From Bacillota bacterium (GTDB lineage Bacteria; Bacillota; Limnochordia; Darwinibacteriales; Darwinibacteriaceae), in the NCBI GenBank assembly GCA_012837385.1, contig DURH01000068.1, positions 1-40,814 on the forward strand: DNA of 40,814 bases, read 5' to 3'. The notes beneath the pieces are model-generated. The model searched no databases. It was not told the DNA's origin and saw only the letters and a list, made by a program, of their open reading frames with translations. Of the stretch, positions 15,733 through 24,867 are shown piece after piece; positions within the stretch are counted from its first letter, which is position 1; every line of letters begins with the position of its first letter. The position numbers and the translations under genes are program-made.

Positions 15733-16905
15733 ATGGGGTGTCCCTTTGATCTCGTGGTCGATCGGTGCAGCACCCTGTCCTATAAATGGGATGCTCTCTT
15801 AGAAAACTTCGGCCGCGAGGATCTGCTGCCCATGTGGGTGGCAGACATGGACTTCCGCCCACCCGAGACTGTGGTAAAAGCAGTGCTGGACAGGGCGGCC
15901 CACGGAATTTATGGATACGAAAGACGGCCCTCGAGCTTTGCCGAGGCCGTCTTAAATTGGCTGAAACAGCGTCAGGACTGGGAGATCGATCCCGCCTGGC
16001 TCATCCACACCCCAGGTGTAGTGTCTGGACTCACCCTGTCGGTGTTGGCTGTAACCGAACCCGGCGAGGGAGTGGTCATCCAGCCTCCCGTTTATCCTCC
16101 TTTCTACCGGATTCTCCAGGCTAACGGGCGCGTCCCAGTGGAGAACCCCTTGGTGGAGGAAAACGGCAGATACGTGATGAACCTGGGCCAGCTGGAAGAG
16201 ATCTTCCGCTCGGGAGTGAAGACCATGCTGCTCTGCAGCCCCCACAATCCAGTGGGCAGGGTGTGGAGCAGGGCTGAACTGGAGAGCTTAGCTGAACTCA
16301 TCTTAAAGTACGATGTGACTGTGATCGATGACGAGATCTGGGCTGATCTGGTGTTTCCCGGCGTAAAGCATACTCCCTTGGCCAGCTTGTCTCCGGAGAT
16401 CGCCCATAGGACGCTCACTTTCAACGCCCCAACTAAGACCTTTAATATCGCTGGTCTCTATGTGTCCAATGGGATCATCCCCAATGAGGCGTATCGGGAG
16501 CGCATCAACGAACTACTCCTGGGTCTGTCCGTTGGAACAGTGGGCTTTTTCGGTCTAGTCGCGGCGGAAACGGCCTACACCACAGGGGCCAAGTGGCTGG
16601 ATGAGCTCGTGGCCTACCTGGAAGAGAATGCCGACTATGTGATCAGAGAGCTTAGCAGAATCGCACCACAGATCAAAATCCTCCGTCCAGAAGGCACCTT
16701 TGTGCTGTGGATGGACTGCCGAGAACTGGGTATTCCCCTCGAGGATCTCAATCAATTCTTTGTACAGAAAGCTGGCATCGCCCTGAACGAAGGTTCAGCC
16801 TTCGGACCTGTGGGGCTGGGATTCCAGCGTATGAATATCGGCTGCCCCAGGAGCTTAGTCACAGAAGCCCTGGATCGCCTAGAAAAGGCCCTGGCAGCCC
16901 TGTAG
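15733..16905 (+). CDS. MalY/PatB-family PLP-dependent C-S lyase/aminotransferase
   Basis: 390 residues, fold-type I PLP enzyme. Family features: LPMWVADMDFRPP and GIYGYE near the N-terminus, the SPHNPVGRVW loop, DDEIWADLVFPG with the cofactor-ring Asp, and the PLP-binding Lys235 in NAPTKTFNIAGL. These mark the MalY/PatB subgroup, which cleaves cystathionine or cysteine conjugates to pyruvate, ammonia and a thiol; some members are plain aminotransferases. It forms a two-gene unit with the malic enzyme just upstream and is followed by a strong terminator. Confidence 0.93.
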   Translation: MGCPFDLVVDRCSTLSYKWDALLENFGREDLLPMWVADMDFRPPETVVKAVLDRAAHGIYGYERRPSSFAEAVLNWLKQRQDWEIDPAWLIHTPGVVSGLTLSVLAVTEPGEGVVIQPPVYPPFYRILQANGRVPVENPLVEENGRYVMNLGQLEEIFRSGVKTMLLCSPHNPVGRVWSRAELESLAELILKYDVTVIDDEIWADLVFPGVKHTPLASLSPEIAHRTLTFNAPTKTFNIAGLYVSNGIIPNEAYRERINELLLGLSVGTVGFFGLVAAETAYTTGAKWLDELVAYLEENADYVIRELSRIAPQIKILRPEGTFVLWMDCRELGIPLEDLNQFFVQKAGIALNEGSAFGPVGLGFQRMNIGCPRSLVTEALDRLEKALAAL

Positions 16906-16920
16906 TAACGTCCAATATGC

Positions 16921-16957
16921 AAAAGAACCGCTGGGCCTCCCAGCGGTTTCTTTTTCT
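16921..16957. terminator. Strong intrinsic terminator between MalY and AraC genes
   Basis: AACCGCTGGG (16926-16935) pairs perfectly with CCCAGCGGTT (16939-16948) around CCT, followed by TCTTTTTC. On the complement the same stem is followed by CTTTTG, so it can also end the convergent AraC transcript. Confidence 0.92.
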
Positions 16958-16963
16958 GTCATC

Positions 16964-17905
16964 TTACTGAGCGAACAGAGACGATGCTTTGACCAATCGA
17001 TATACTGCGCCTGTGTCATGGCTGATATAGCCCTGAATCCGTCCATCCGAAGAAGGCGCAGCCCCCTCTTTCCGAAATTCACTTGGAGTCTTGCCCACAT
17101 GGCTCTTGAAGGCACGGTAAAAGGAGGTGTCATTGCTGTAGCCGCAGTTTTGGCCAATAACGGAGATGCACTGCTCGGTCCGCCTGAGCAGTCTTTTTGC
17201 TTCTTTGATTCTCACATGGTGAACATAGTCATTGATGGAGCAGCCCAAGACATTCTTGCCAAAGCGGTACAAAGTGCTGCGGCTCATTCCCAAGGTTCGG
17301 CAGATATCTTCCATACAGATGTCTTCAGTATAATGTTCGTGCACATAGCTGCTTAGTTGATCCAGGATATAGGTATCGCTGTCCGCGGCATTGCTATCAC
17401 TGAGGAAACGCTCGTCATAAATGGTATGGGCAAACAGATCCCCGATCAAGCGGAAGAACTCTGCATGCATCAGGTATTGATAGCCCTTCTTTTTCTCATA
17501 GGAATGCAGCCAAATTCGCACCACTGCCTCGATAAACCGCTCTGGCCTGGTCCTAAGCCTGATGGATGGGTCAGCGGTATTTAAATAGAAGTTGTAGATC
17601 CTGGCATCACTGCTGCGATCTAGCTTAAAGACATTGGGACTAAACTGCAAGAAGAGGCAGATATTCTGTTGGGTGCCAGAGGCAAAGGCGTGAATCTCCC
17701 TGCTGTTGATCAGCATAATGCTCCCACGTTCCAGGGTGTAGGCTGCGCCCTTATACCTTACTCTCACCTGCCCCTCCACAGGAACCACAATCTCGTAGGC
17801 ATCGTGCCAGTGGGGGCAGGAGCTCTCAAGTGAGGCGGTGAAACACTTAAACCCCAACGTAAATGGATACTCTATCTCTTCATAAAGACTGACCGACTCT
17901 GCCAC
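16964..17905 (-). CDS. AraC-family transcriptional regulator
   Basis: 313 residues. An N-terminal cupin-like sensor (about 10-100, CPHWHDAYEIVVPVEGQVRV, then REIHAF) is followed by two C-terminal helix-turn-helix motifs (about 185-285), the second with the family signature ISVIGQNCGYSNDTSFYRAFK and KTPSEFRK. A GTG start at 17905 follows GGGAGGT. It lies downstream of the RbsBCA-type/GH3 operon on the same strand, separated by a large hairpin, and is the likely activator of that operon, with a sugar as inducer (inference). Confidence 0.92.
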   Translation of the reverse strand: MAESVSLYEEIEYPFTLGFKCFTASLESSCPHWHDAYEIVVPVEGQVRVRYKGAAYTLERGSIMLINSREIHAFASGTQQNICLFLQFSPNVFKLDRSSDARIYNFYLNTADPSIRLRTRPERFIEAVVRIWLHSYEKKKGYQYLMHAEFFRLIGDLFAHTIYDERFLSDSNAADSDTYILDQLSSYVHEHYTEDICMEDICRTLGMSRSTLYRFGKNVLGCSINDYVHHVRIKEAKRLLRRTEQCISVIGQNCGYSNDTSFYRAFKSHVGKTPSEFRKEGAAPSSDGRIQGYISHDTGAVYRLVKASSLFAQ

Positions 17906-17990
17906 TGTTCTAGTACCTCCCTAGTAAGAGTCTCAGTCACGTTCCCGGCTAAACCAGACAAACCTGGTACTGGACCAGGTACTTTTAGGT

Positions 17991-18020
17991 GGGGAAGCGG
18001 GAGAGTGTCTCCCGTTCCCC
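17991..18020. repeat. Large stem-loop between the GH3 gene and araC-type gene
   Basis: GGGGAAGCGGGAGA (17991-18004) pairs with TCTCCCGTTCCCC (18008-18020) around GTG with one bulged base. A smaller dyad, ACCTGGT/ACCAGGT, lies at about 17972-17990. Neither is followed by a clear U-run on the complement, so it may be a mRNA 3'-end stabiliser or an inefficient terminator for the GH3 operon rather than a classical terminator. Confidence 0.55.
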
Positions 18021-18058
18021 TCTTCAGTTATTCTCCTTACACTTTCCTAACACCTGCC

Positions 18059-20131
18059 TTAGGAGATGGTGACTTTCCCCTGCAGCAGATCTCTGTCAGC
18101 ACTGCTGGTGCCGATGTAGACTTCGTACTCCATCTTCTCCAGTTCCCAAGCATTGGTTTCCTCATTGTACCAGCGCAGTTTCTCCACTGGGCAGGAGATG
18201 GTGACGTCCTTGCTTTCACCAGCTTCCAACTCTACTCGGGCAAAGCCACGGAGGATCTTCACCGGCCGGTGCACCTTGGAGTTGCTGAACCCCACATACA
18301 TCTGCACTACTTCTGCTCCAGCCCGGCCGCCTGTGTTGGTTACTGTGCACTGGGCAGTTACACTCTGGCCGTCTGTGTTGAACTTGGCATCCTTTACCTC
18401 AAAGGTGGTATAAGAGAGGCCAAAACCGTAGGGCAGCAGGGGTTCAACGCCCTCCCTTTCCAGCTTGGCGTATCCATGGTAGTATTCGTAGAACTGTTCA
18501 GTGGTGTCCCACTCCACCTGCGGCAGGTCTTCCTCTTTGTAAGGAACCACATAGGGAAGCTTACCGCTGGGATTGACGTCACCAAAGATGATGTTAGCCA
18601 GGGCAGTGCCGCCTTCCATGCCTGGATAGTAGGCCATGAGAATGCCGCTGACGTCGTCCTTCCACTCGGTCATCATAATCATGTTGCCGCCAATCAGCAC
18701 AGCGACAGAGTTCTTGTTTACTGGACCCACAGCTTTAATCAAGTCGATCTCATGCTGGTGCAGGCCTAGGGAGTTCACCCGGTCTCCTCCGATACCGCCG
18801 GTGTAAGCGTCAGTTTGATCTTCCGAAACGTATTCGCCTTCGTCATCGTGGTCATAGCCCACAACAAAGACCACAGCATCGGCTTGGCCAGCCAGTTTGC
18901 GGGCGTGTTCCAGATCTTCGCCGCTGTAGTAGACCACTTCTACATTGTTAGGCACTGCGTCGGTAATACCCTGCAGCGGGGTGACGATGTACTTGGGGAA
19001 CACTCGGCTGGAACCGTAATCGCCGATTACACCCTTGTCTGCCAGCTCGCCCAAGACCAAAATCTGGTTCAACTTGTTCTTATTTAAGGGCAGCACATTG
19101 TCTGTGTTCTGCAGGAGGGTAATGCCCTTTTCAGCACATTCCCGAGCCAGGGCGATGTGCTCGTCACAGCCCACTAGGCTCATGTCATATTCTTTGTCGT
19201 CTGCTTCTGTAAAGGCCAGGAGAGTGCGGATAATGCGGACAGCCGCTTCATCGATTTTCTCTTCTGGAACTAAGCCATCCCGTACCGCCTTGACCAGCTT
19301 GTCGCCAAAGTGGATGGTAGCGCACATTTCTATGTCCATACCGCCATTGGCAGCGTCTGCCGTATCCAGGATACCCCAGATAAAGTCGCTGATCACGAAA
19401 CCGTCAAAGTCCCACTCGCCCTTCAGCACCTGGTTCAACAGGTAGTCGCTGTGCCCGCAGTGCACGCCCTTGTACAAGTTGTAAGCGCTCATTACGCTGG
19501 CTGCGCCGGCGTCAATACAGTCTTTGAAATGGGGCAGGTATACTTCCCGCTCCGTGCGCTTATCCGCGTCCACATCAACCTTGAAACGGGAGATCTCCAT
19601 GGAGTTGAACGCGTAGTGCTTCACGCAAGCAATGACGTTCTCGGCCTGCACTCCCCGCACCAGGGCGGATCCCATCTGGCCTAGATGGAAGGATTCTTCA
19701 CCATATGTCTCCTGGCTTCTGCCCCAACCGGGGTTGTAAGGCAGGTTTATGCATACTCCGCCGAAGAGGTTGCCGCCCCAAGCCCTGATCTCTTTACCAA
19801 TGGCTCGGCCGACGCGTTCCTCCAGCTCCACATCGAAAGTGGCACCCCTGGCCATGGTTACAGGGAAGCAGGTGCTCTGGCCCACGCCGCACACTACGCC
19901 TCTGGGGCCGTCGCAGAATTTCATGGCGGGGATGCCCTTCTCGTCAATTCCCCCAGCAGGGTACGGAATATAGTTGTAGTGCTTGTTGGGGTCCTCTTTC
20001 ATACCCTTGACCATTTCTTCCAGGGATATCCGGCCGCTCATCAGGAAGACTTTCTCTTCCAAGGTGAGCCCCTTGACTATCTCTTCAGCCCTTGCGTTGT
20101 AACTCAATCTGTGCTCTTTTGTGCACTTCAT
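18059..20131 (-). CDS. GH3 beta-glucosidase-like glycosidase, cytoplasmic
   Basis: 690 residues with no signal peptide. Domains: GH3 barrel (about 15-320) with DGPRG, Lys171-His172 (KHY) and the nucleophile Asp249 in FVISDF; the alpha/beta sandwich (about 330-530), where the acid/base Glu probably lies in DDEGEY (430-434); and a fibronectin III-like C-terminal domain (about 590-685). The nucleophile motif is SDF where SDW is commoner. It would release non-reducing beta-glucose (possibly xylose or another sugar) from short glycosides inside the cell. It is the last gene of the RbsBCA-type transporter operon, 49 bases after the permease, which suggests that the transporter imports a glycoside as well as free sugar. 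Confidence 0.92.
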   Translation of the reverse strand: MKCTKEHRLSYNARAEEIVKGLTLEEKVFLMSGRISLEEMVKGMKEDPNKHYNYIPYPAGGIDEKGIPAMKFCDGPRGVVCGVGQSTCFPVTMARGATFDVELEERVGRAIGKEIRAWGGNLFGGVCINLPYNPGWGRSQETYGEESFHLGQMGSALVRGVQAENVIACVKHYAFNSMEISRFKVDVDADKRTEREVYLPHFKDCIDAGAASVMSAYNLYKGVHCGHSDYLLNQVLKGEWDFDGFVISDFIWGILDTADAANGGMDIEMCATIHFGDKLVKAVRDGLVPEEKIDEAAVRIIRTLLAFTEADDKEYDMSLVGCDEHIALARECAEKGITLLQNTDNVLPLNKNKLNQILVLGELADKGVIGDYGSSRVFPKYIVTPLQGITDAVPNNVEVVYYSGEDLEHARKLAGQADAVVFVVGYDHDDEGEYVSEDQTDAYTGGIGGDRVNSLGLHQHEIDLIKAVGPVNKNSVAVLIGGNMIMMTEWKDDVSGILMAYYPGMEGGTALANIIFGDVNPSGKLPYVVPYKEEDLPQVEWDTTEQFYEYYHGYAKLEREGVEPLLPYGFGLSYTTFEVKDAKFNTDGQSVTAQCTVTNTGGRAGAEVVQMYVGFSNSKVHRPVKILRGFARVELEAGESKDVTISCPVEKLRWYNEETNAWELEKMEYEVYIGTSSADRDLLQGKVTIS

Positions 20132-20180
20132 AATGCTATTTCTCCCTTCTATTTCATCTTAGTGTGTTTCCCGACTCCCC

Positions 20181-21116
20181 TCAAGCAGTGACTGCTCGTT
20201 TCCCAGCTGTGAAGCGGGCAGCTAGGAAGACCAGCCCAATTAACATCAGGCCCTTTACGCCTTCTGCCAGGGCGGCACTGACTCCATACAGGGTGAGCCC
20301 GTTGACCAACACTCCGATGGTCAGGGCACCAATGAAGAGGCGGTAAATTCTTGTGGACATGCCGCCTGTCACGGGAACGCCGCCGGTAAAGATGGCCAGC
20401 ATCACTTCGAGTTCAAAGAAGTTGCCTATGGATACATCCACACCGCCAACGCGGCTGAGGGTGAACACCCCAGCTATACCAGCCATGATTCCGCACAGTA
20501 CATAGGCAATGATCTTCATCTTTTCCACCGGCACCCCGCTGTTGCGAGCCTTAATCTCGTTTTCGCCGATGGCCTTGGAGAAGTACCCTACCTTGGTGTA
20601 CTCAAACAGGTAGCCAAAGATGATCGTGAGCAGCACCAGCACAGGGAACATATTCTCAAAGTTATAAAGATCAAACAGCTTAAAGGGAACGTAGATGGGA
20701 CCCCCCCGGGTAAACACAGGCAGCAGCCCTCGGTAAGCAATGGAAAACGCCAAAGTACAGGTGACTGAAGGAACCTTCAGTTTACTGATGATCACACCAT
20801 TAAGCAGCCCAAACAGTGCTCCCAGCAGGATTGCCGAGGGGAAAATCAGCCACAAGCCATATTTGTTCACTAAGATGGCACTGATGGTTGCTGACAGGGC
20901 CAGCACCGCACCCTGGGACAAGTCGATACTGCCTTGGGCAATGACGAAGATCAGGCCCAGGCCGCCAAACATGTAAAGCACCGTCTGGTTCAAGATGGAT
21001 TTCAAGTTATACGGCCGCCAGAACTTGTCTCCTACCAGCACGGTAAAGAGGAGGATTAAGCAGACCAGCCCTGCAAACGGGATAATGTGCTCCCAAGAAA
21101 GCTTCCTATTCTTCAT
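20181..21116 (-). CDS. Sugar ABC permease, RbsC/XylH type (second copy)
   Basis: 311 residues, eight or nine hydrophobic segments, with the branched BPD_transp_2 family motif GLIFVIAQGSIDLSQGAVLAL and the KAIGENEIKARNSGVP loop that contacts the ATPase. The ATG at 21116 overlaps the ATPase stop (TGATG). It pairs with the permease at 22615-23610 as a heterodimeric channel for a monosaccharide-type substrate. Confidence 0.93.
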   Translation of the reverse strand: MKNRKLSWEHIIPFAGLVCLILLFTVLVGDKFWRPYNLKSILNQTVLYMFGGLGLIFVIAQGSIDLSQGAVLALSATISAILVNKYGLWLIFPSAILLGALFGLLNGVIISKLKVPSVTCTLAFSIAYRGLLPVFTRGGPIYVPFKLFDLYNFENMFPVLVLLTIIFGYLFEYTKVGYFSKAIGENEIKARNSGVPVEKMKIIAYVLCGIMAGIAGVFTLSRVGGVDVSIGNFFELEVMLAIFTGGVPVTGGMSTRIYRLFIGALTIGVLVNGLTLYGVSAALAEGVKGLMLIGLVFLAARFTAGKRAVTA

Positions 21117-22618
21117 CAGATCATCACCTCCACTATGCTGTTTTCACTAAACCCTTCTGCCCGCTCAAAGATTCTAGCCACGGCGCCGTTCTTCATAATC
21201 AAGATGCGATCCGAGCAGCCGATGAGCTCAGGCAGTTCGTCTGAAATCAGGATGATACCGATTCCCTGCTGTTTCACCTCGGCAATGAGTTTGTAGATGT
21301 TGGCTGTAATACCCACGTCCACCCCGCGCGTCGGTGAGTCCAGGATGATGATCTTGTTGGGTCGAGACAGCCAGCTGGCTAAGCTCACTTTTTGGCGGTT
21401 TCCACCGGAAAGCTGGTTTACCGCTTGACGAATGCCGCTGGCCTTGATTTCAAAAGCTTCCAACTGTTCCCCCGCGAATTTCTTTCTCTTGCGCGGGCTG
21501 AGGAAGCCTAAGGGTCCTACAAAGGCATCTACAGAAGGCAGGCAGAGATTGTCTTCGATCGTGGCCCTAACCATCAGCGCCTCTGTATCCCGATCTTTGG
21601 GCACATAGGCGATTCCACTGTTGATGGCTTTACGCAAACTGTCGATGCGCTCCCCTGTATCTGCAAAGATCACCTGGCCTTGGTCAGCTCGGGTAAGCCC
21701 AAAGAGAACCTTGCCCAGCTCGTGGATGCCCGAGTCGCTCAGTCCGCCCAGCCCCAAGACCTCGCCGCGGCGCAGCTCAAAGGAGACATTGTGCAGAACC
21801 CCATCCACCGTAATGCCGTCAGCCACCAAGACTGGCTCAGCATTTTCGTTCTTAGCCGGGGTGTAAAAGTAGGTTTCTTTAATCTCCCGGCCCACCATGA
21901 GGCGCTTCAGCTCGTCCTCCGTCAGCCCTTTAGAATCTAATGTGTCTACCTTCTCGCCATCCTTCAGCACCGTGAGCCGGTCACAGAGCTGCAGTGCCTC
22001 AGGCAGGTTATGGGAAACAAACAGAATCAGTTTGCCCTGGGCCTTCAGCTTAGCCAGTAGTTTGTAGAGGGCGGTGCGGTTATTGTGGGAAAAAGCAGCG
22101 GTAATCTCATCGAGAATCAGTACATCGGGATCCGTGGACAGAGCCCTGACCAATTCCACCAGCTTCTTTTCTTCCACCGTGAGGGAACTGGCAAAGACAT
22201 CTAGGGGTACTTGAGAGATTCCCCAAGCGGCAAAAGCCTCTTCCGCAGCCCTATGCATCTTCCTCAGGTTGATCACACCGCGATTGGCGAACTGGTCGGT
22301 TTTGCCCAGGAAGATGTTTTCTGCCACAGTCAGCCCATCCACCAGCCCCAGTTCCTGCACTACCATGCTTACCCCCTGCTCATTGGCGTGGGCGGGGCTC
22401 ACTGGATCGTAGGGCTGGCCCCCTTTAAACATCTGCCCCTTATCCCTGGTATGGATACCAGCGATCATGGACAGCAGGGTAGATTTTCCTGAACCGTTTT
22501 CGCCAATCAGGCCGTGGATTTCGCCGGCCCTAAAGTCTAAGGAAACATCAATTACGGCACGAGTCGGCCCAAAGCTCTTTGATACATCAGCTACACTTAA
22601 GCTAAACGACTTGGTCAT
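21116..22618 (-). CDS. Sugar ABC transporter double ATPase, RbsA/MglA/XylG type
   Basis: 500 residues with two fused ATPase domains. Domain 1 (about 6-240) has Walker A GENGSGKST (39-47), Q-loop Gln88 and Walker B ILDE with Glu171, but its signature is degenerate (SLTVEEKK, 145-152). Domain 2 (about 255-495) has the degenerate Walker A usual for this family (GLGGLSDSG), an intact signature LSGGN (403-407), and Walker B ILDS, with Ser428 where RbsA-type proteins usually have the catalytic Glu. One composite ATP site (domain 1 Walker motifs with domain 2 signature) is thus complete and the other is not. It overlaps both neighbouring permease genes (4 bases and 1 base). Confidence 0.93.
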   Translation of the reverse strand: MTKSFSLSVADVSKSFGPTRAVIDVSLDFRAGEIHGLIGENGSGKSTLLSMIAGIHTRDKGQMFKGGQPYDPVSPAHANEQGVSMVVQELGLVDGLTVAENIFLGKTDQFANRGVINLRKMHRAAEEAFAAWGISQVPLDVFASSLTVEEKKLVELVRALSTDPDVLILDEITAAFSHNNRTALYKLLAKLKAQGKLILFVSHNLPEALQLCDRLTVLKDGEKVDTLDSKGLTEDELKRLMVGREIKETYFYTPAKNENAEPVLVADGITVDGVLHNVSFELRRGEVLGLGGLSDSGIHELGKVLFGLTRADQGQVIFADTGERIDSLRKAINSGIAYVPKDRDTEALMVRATIEDNLCLPSVDAFVGPLGFLSPRKRKKFAGEQLEAFEIKASGIRQAVNQLSGGNRQKVSLASWLSRPNKIIILDSPTRGVDVGITANIYKLIAEVKQQGIGIILISDELPELIGCSDRILIMKNGAVARIFERAEGFSENSIVEVMI

Positions 22619-23610
22619 TTTACGACACCCTCCTCGCCCCGCATGGAAACAATGGTCACTGCGATCACCAGCATGCCCAGCACCACTTCCTGCCAGGTCC
22701 CAGAAGGCACTCCAAGCAGGGTTAAGGCGTTAAACAGAGCAGACAGAGAGATGGTACCAATCACCACCCCAATGACCACGTTAAAGATGGCCCCCATGGA
22801 ACTGGCAATGAGTACAGCGGTGAGCGGCTGAAAGATAGTGCTCACCGTGGTGAGCCCAGTCCGAGGCAGGAGCTGCCCCACGTAGCTTTGGTTAATTGCG
22901 GAACCTAAACCGATAAACACGCCGCAGACCAACATACTCAGAAACTTGGCGCGGTTAGGATCTATGCCCATTTCCTTGGTAACCCGGAGATCACTGCCCA
23001 CGGCACGGACATTGAGCCCAATGCTGGTGCGGCAGAATAGGATGTAAACTGCGATCAGGCCAGGCACAAGCATGAGCACATTAAAAGGCAGCTGACCCAA
23101 ACCCCGCAGCTGGGAGCCTAAGCTCACTACCATTCCACCGCTGCGCACTGCGGCAGTGGAATACACCGCACCGATGGATTCGTAAATCATGGCCATCCCC
23201 AGACCCGCCACCCAAGGCGGGATTTTCGTCTTTAGAAAGACAAAACCATTGAGAGCCTGTAAAAGTACGCCAGCCACTAGGCCGCCTAGAATCAGCCCCA
23301 CATAGCCAAATTTCAGGCCTAGGATTCCTGCAAAGTTGGAGGCCAAGACCACTATGGAACCGATGGAAAGATCGATCATACCGCTGGTAAAGGAGAAGAT
23401 CAGGCCCCAGGTGATAAAGGTTGGGATAACGGCGTGGGAAACGATAATACCCATGTTTCTGCCAGTGAGAAACCGAAAATTGGTGGCAAAATGGATGATT
23501 AGGAAGACGAGCAGAAGCCCTGCTAAAACCAGAACCTGCTGCATTCTTCTTTTTCCAAAACGCTGGAGCATTGGGTGGGTATCCCCCATTGCGTATGCTT
23601 TCCTATCCAT
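22615..23610 (-). CDS. Sugar ABC permease, RbsC/XylH type (first copy)
   Basis: 331 residues, eight or more membrane helices, with the family motif SGMIDLSIGSIVVLASNFAG and the NVRAVGSDLRVTKEMGI ATPase-contact loop. The start is set at ATG 23610, preceded by AAAGGGG; an in-frame start at 23652 would lie in the intercistronic hairpin and is rejected. It ends in an ATGA overlap with the ATPase gene. Confidence 0.93.
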   Translation of the reverse strand: MDRKAYAMGDTHPMLQRFGKRRMQQVLVLAGLLLVFLIIHFATNFRFLTGRNMGIIVSHAVIPTFITWGLIFSFTSGMIDLSIGSIVVLASNFAGILGLKFGYVGLILGGLVAGVLLQALNGFVFLKTKIPPWVAGLGMAMIYESIGAVYSTAAVRSGGMVVSLGSQLRGLGQLPFNVLMLVPGLIAVYILFCRTSIGLNVRAVGSDLRVTKEMGIDPNRAKFLSMLVCGVFIGLGSAINQSYVGQLLPRTGLTTVSTIFQPLTAVLIASSMGAIFNVVIGVVIGTISLSALFNALTLLGVPSGTWQEVVLGMLVIAVTIVSMRGEEGVVK

Positions 23611-23634
23611 AAAGTTCAACCCCTTTTTGAAAGG

Positions 23635-23669
23635 GGGCTGCCAAAGGCGCAAAGCGTATTTGGCAGCCC
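23635..23669 (-). repeat. Intercistronic stem-loop after the sugar-binding protein gene
   Basis: GGGCTGCCAAA (23635-23645) pairs perfectly over 11 bases with TTTGGCAGCCC (23659-23669) around a 13-base loop. It begins 10 bases beyond the stop codon of the binding-protein gene and has no U-tract. Such hairpins commonly protect the upstream mRNA segment so that the binding protein is made in excess over its membrane partners. Just downstream, CCCC and AAGGGG (the permease ribosome site) can also pair. Confidence 0.75.
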
Positions 23670-23679
23670 AGCTGTCGTG

Positions 23680-24801
23680 CTAGAAGCCGTAGCGTTCCAG
23701 ATCCTCTTCTGTGATGATACCAGCTTCGAATTTGTCCATAATGCGCTGTTCAACTGAGTAGTTAGCCAGTAAAGTCTCGAACGATTCTGCAGATGCTGCT
23801 GGGTTGTATTTTACGCTCAAATTCCTGATCTCTTCTGGAGTAAAGGGCATATTGTTCAGCCACTGTTCCTCATAGGCCTTGTATTGTCCAGCCTCCAGCA
23901 CGATAATGGGCACATGGAATACCGGCGCCTGCCCATTGGCGTCCTTGATGGGGTTGCCTTCCAAGAAGTTGTGCAGCAGGGCAACGGCTAGGCCGGAGTT
24001 GATCCAGTGGGCTCCGTTGGCTGCACTGATCTTGCCTTCCTGCAGTCCTTCCAGGATCGGGGGATCCAAGTCGGTAACGTAGTACTGAATTCCAAGATCG
24101 GCGTACTTTTGCAGCACTTCCATGGTGGCCACTGCAGGCTCGCCTGAAGTGGTGTACACAACATCAACATCGGGATAAGCTACCAACAGGTCTTCGCTCT
24201 TCTTCAAGGCTTCAGCACGGCCGCCTGTTGCCGCCCAGGCGATGTCCAAAACCTTGCCGCCAGCGCCTTCAAAGGCCTCGGTAAAGCCCTTAACCCTAGC
24301 TTCATGGGTGGTGTCGCCCCGGTTGCCGGTGACGAGAACAGCGGTTTTCGCTCCAGTGGCGGCAGCGAATTCGCCGATGGGATAACCAGCATCGTAGTCA
24401 TCTTCTCCCACTGCCCCGGCAAAATAGGGGTTGTTGCGCAGATGGGCCAAGGTATCTGGTGTGGGCAGGTGGTCGTATAGTACCAAGGGTACTCTGGCAT
24501 CGGCGCACATCTTAGCCACGATGGCAAATGTGGCATCGGACAAGCCGAAGTAGACAATCCCGTCTACGCCAGAGGCGATCATGTTCTCCACGTTGGAGAT
24601 GGATTTCTCGATGGTGCCCTCGTCGTTTACCACCATAAGGTCTACACCCAGGGCTTCCGCGCCGTAAACGGCGAAGTTTTCCAGGATGTCCAGGCAGTAG
24701 ACACCAGAGAGGGCGTTGTTGAACCCAATCTTGTAGTCCGCTGCCAGCACATTAGCACTGAGTAACAAAACTAAAAGCAGGCAAATTGACAGTCTTTTCA
24801 T
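23680..24801 (-). CDS. RbsB-type sugar-binding protein, exported
   Basis: 373 residues. A type I signal peptide (MKRLSICLLLVLLLSANVLA, cleavage expected after VLA) leads into a Peripla_BP_4 domain: DYKIGFNNALSGVYC, VNDEGTIEKSISNVENMIASGVDGIVYF, VPLVLYD, and VYTTSGEPAVATMEVLQKY. There is no lipobox Cys, unlike the two PotD proteins of this window. The start is ATG 24801, with AAAGGAG 11 bases before it; the open frame upstream to 24861 would place a charged stretch before the signal peptide. It is the first gene of the operon binding protein-permease-ATPase-permease-GH3. Confidence 0.9.
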   Translation of the reverse strand: MKRLSICLLLVLLLSANVLAADYKIGFNNALSGVYCLDILENFAVYGAEALGVDLMVVNDEGTIEKSISNVENMIASGVDGIVYFGLSDATFAIVAKMCADARVPLVLYDHLPTPDTLAHLRNNPYFAGAVGEDDYDAGYPIGEFAAATGAKTAVLVTGNRGDTTHEARVKGFTEAFEGAGGKVLDIAWAATGGRAEALKKSEDLLVAYPDVDVVYTTSGEPAVATMEVLQKYADLGIQYYVTDLDPPILEGLQEGKISAANGAHWINSGLAVALLHNFLEGNPIKDANGQAPVFHVPIIVLEAGQYKAYEEQWLNNMPFTPEEIRNLSVKYNPAASAESFETLLANYSVEQRIMDKFEAGIITEEDLERYGF

Positions 24802-24867
24802 TGCGTTTCTTTCTCCTTTCTTTGCTTTTCTGGTTTTGACTTCGGCAACCTGCGTTCCCATTGCTTC

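Noticed and set aside
18059-20131. Possibility that the GH3 glucosidase is inactive because SDF replaces SDW
   Set aside because: The nucleophile Asp and the KHY residues are intact and the replaced position is not catalytic, so loss of activity is not supported.
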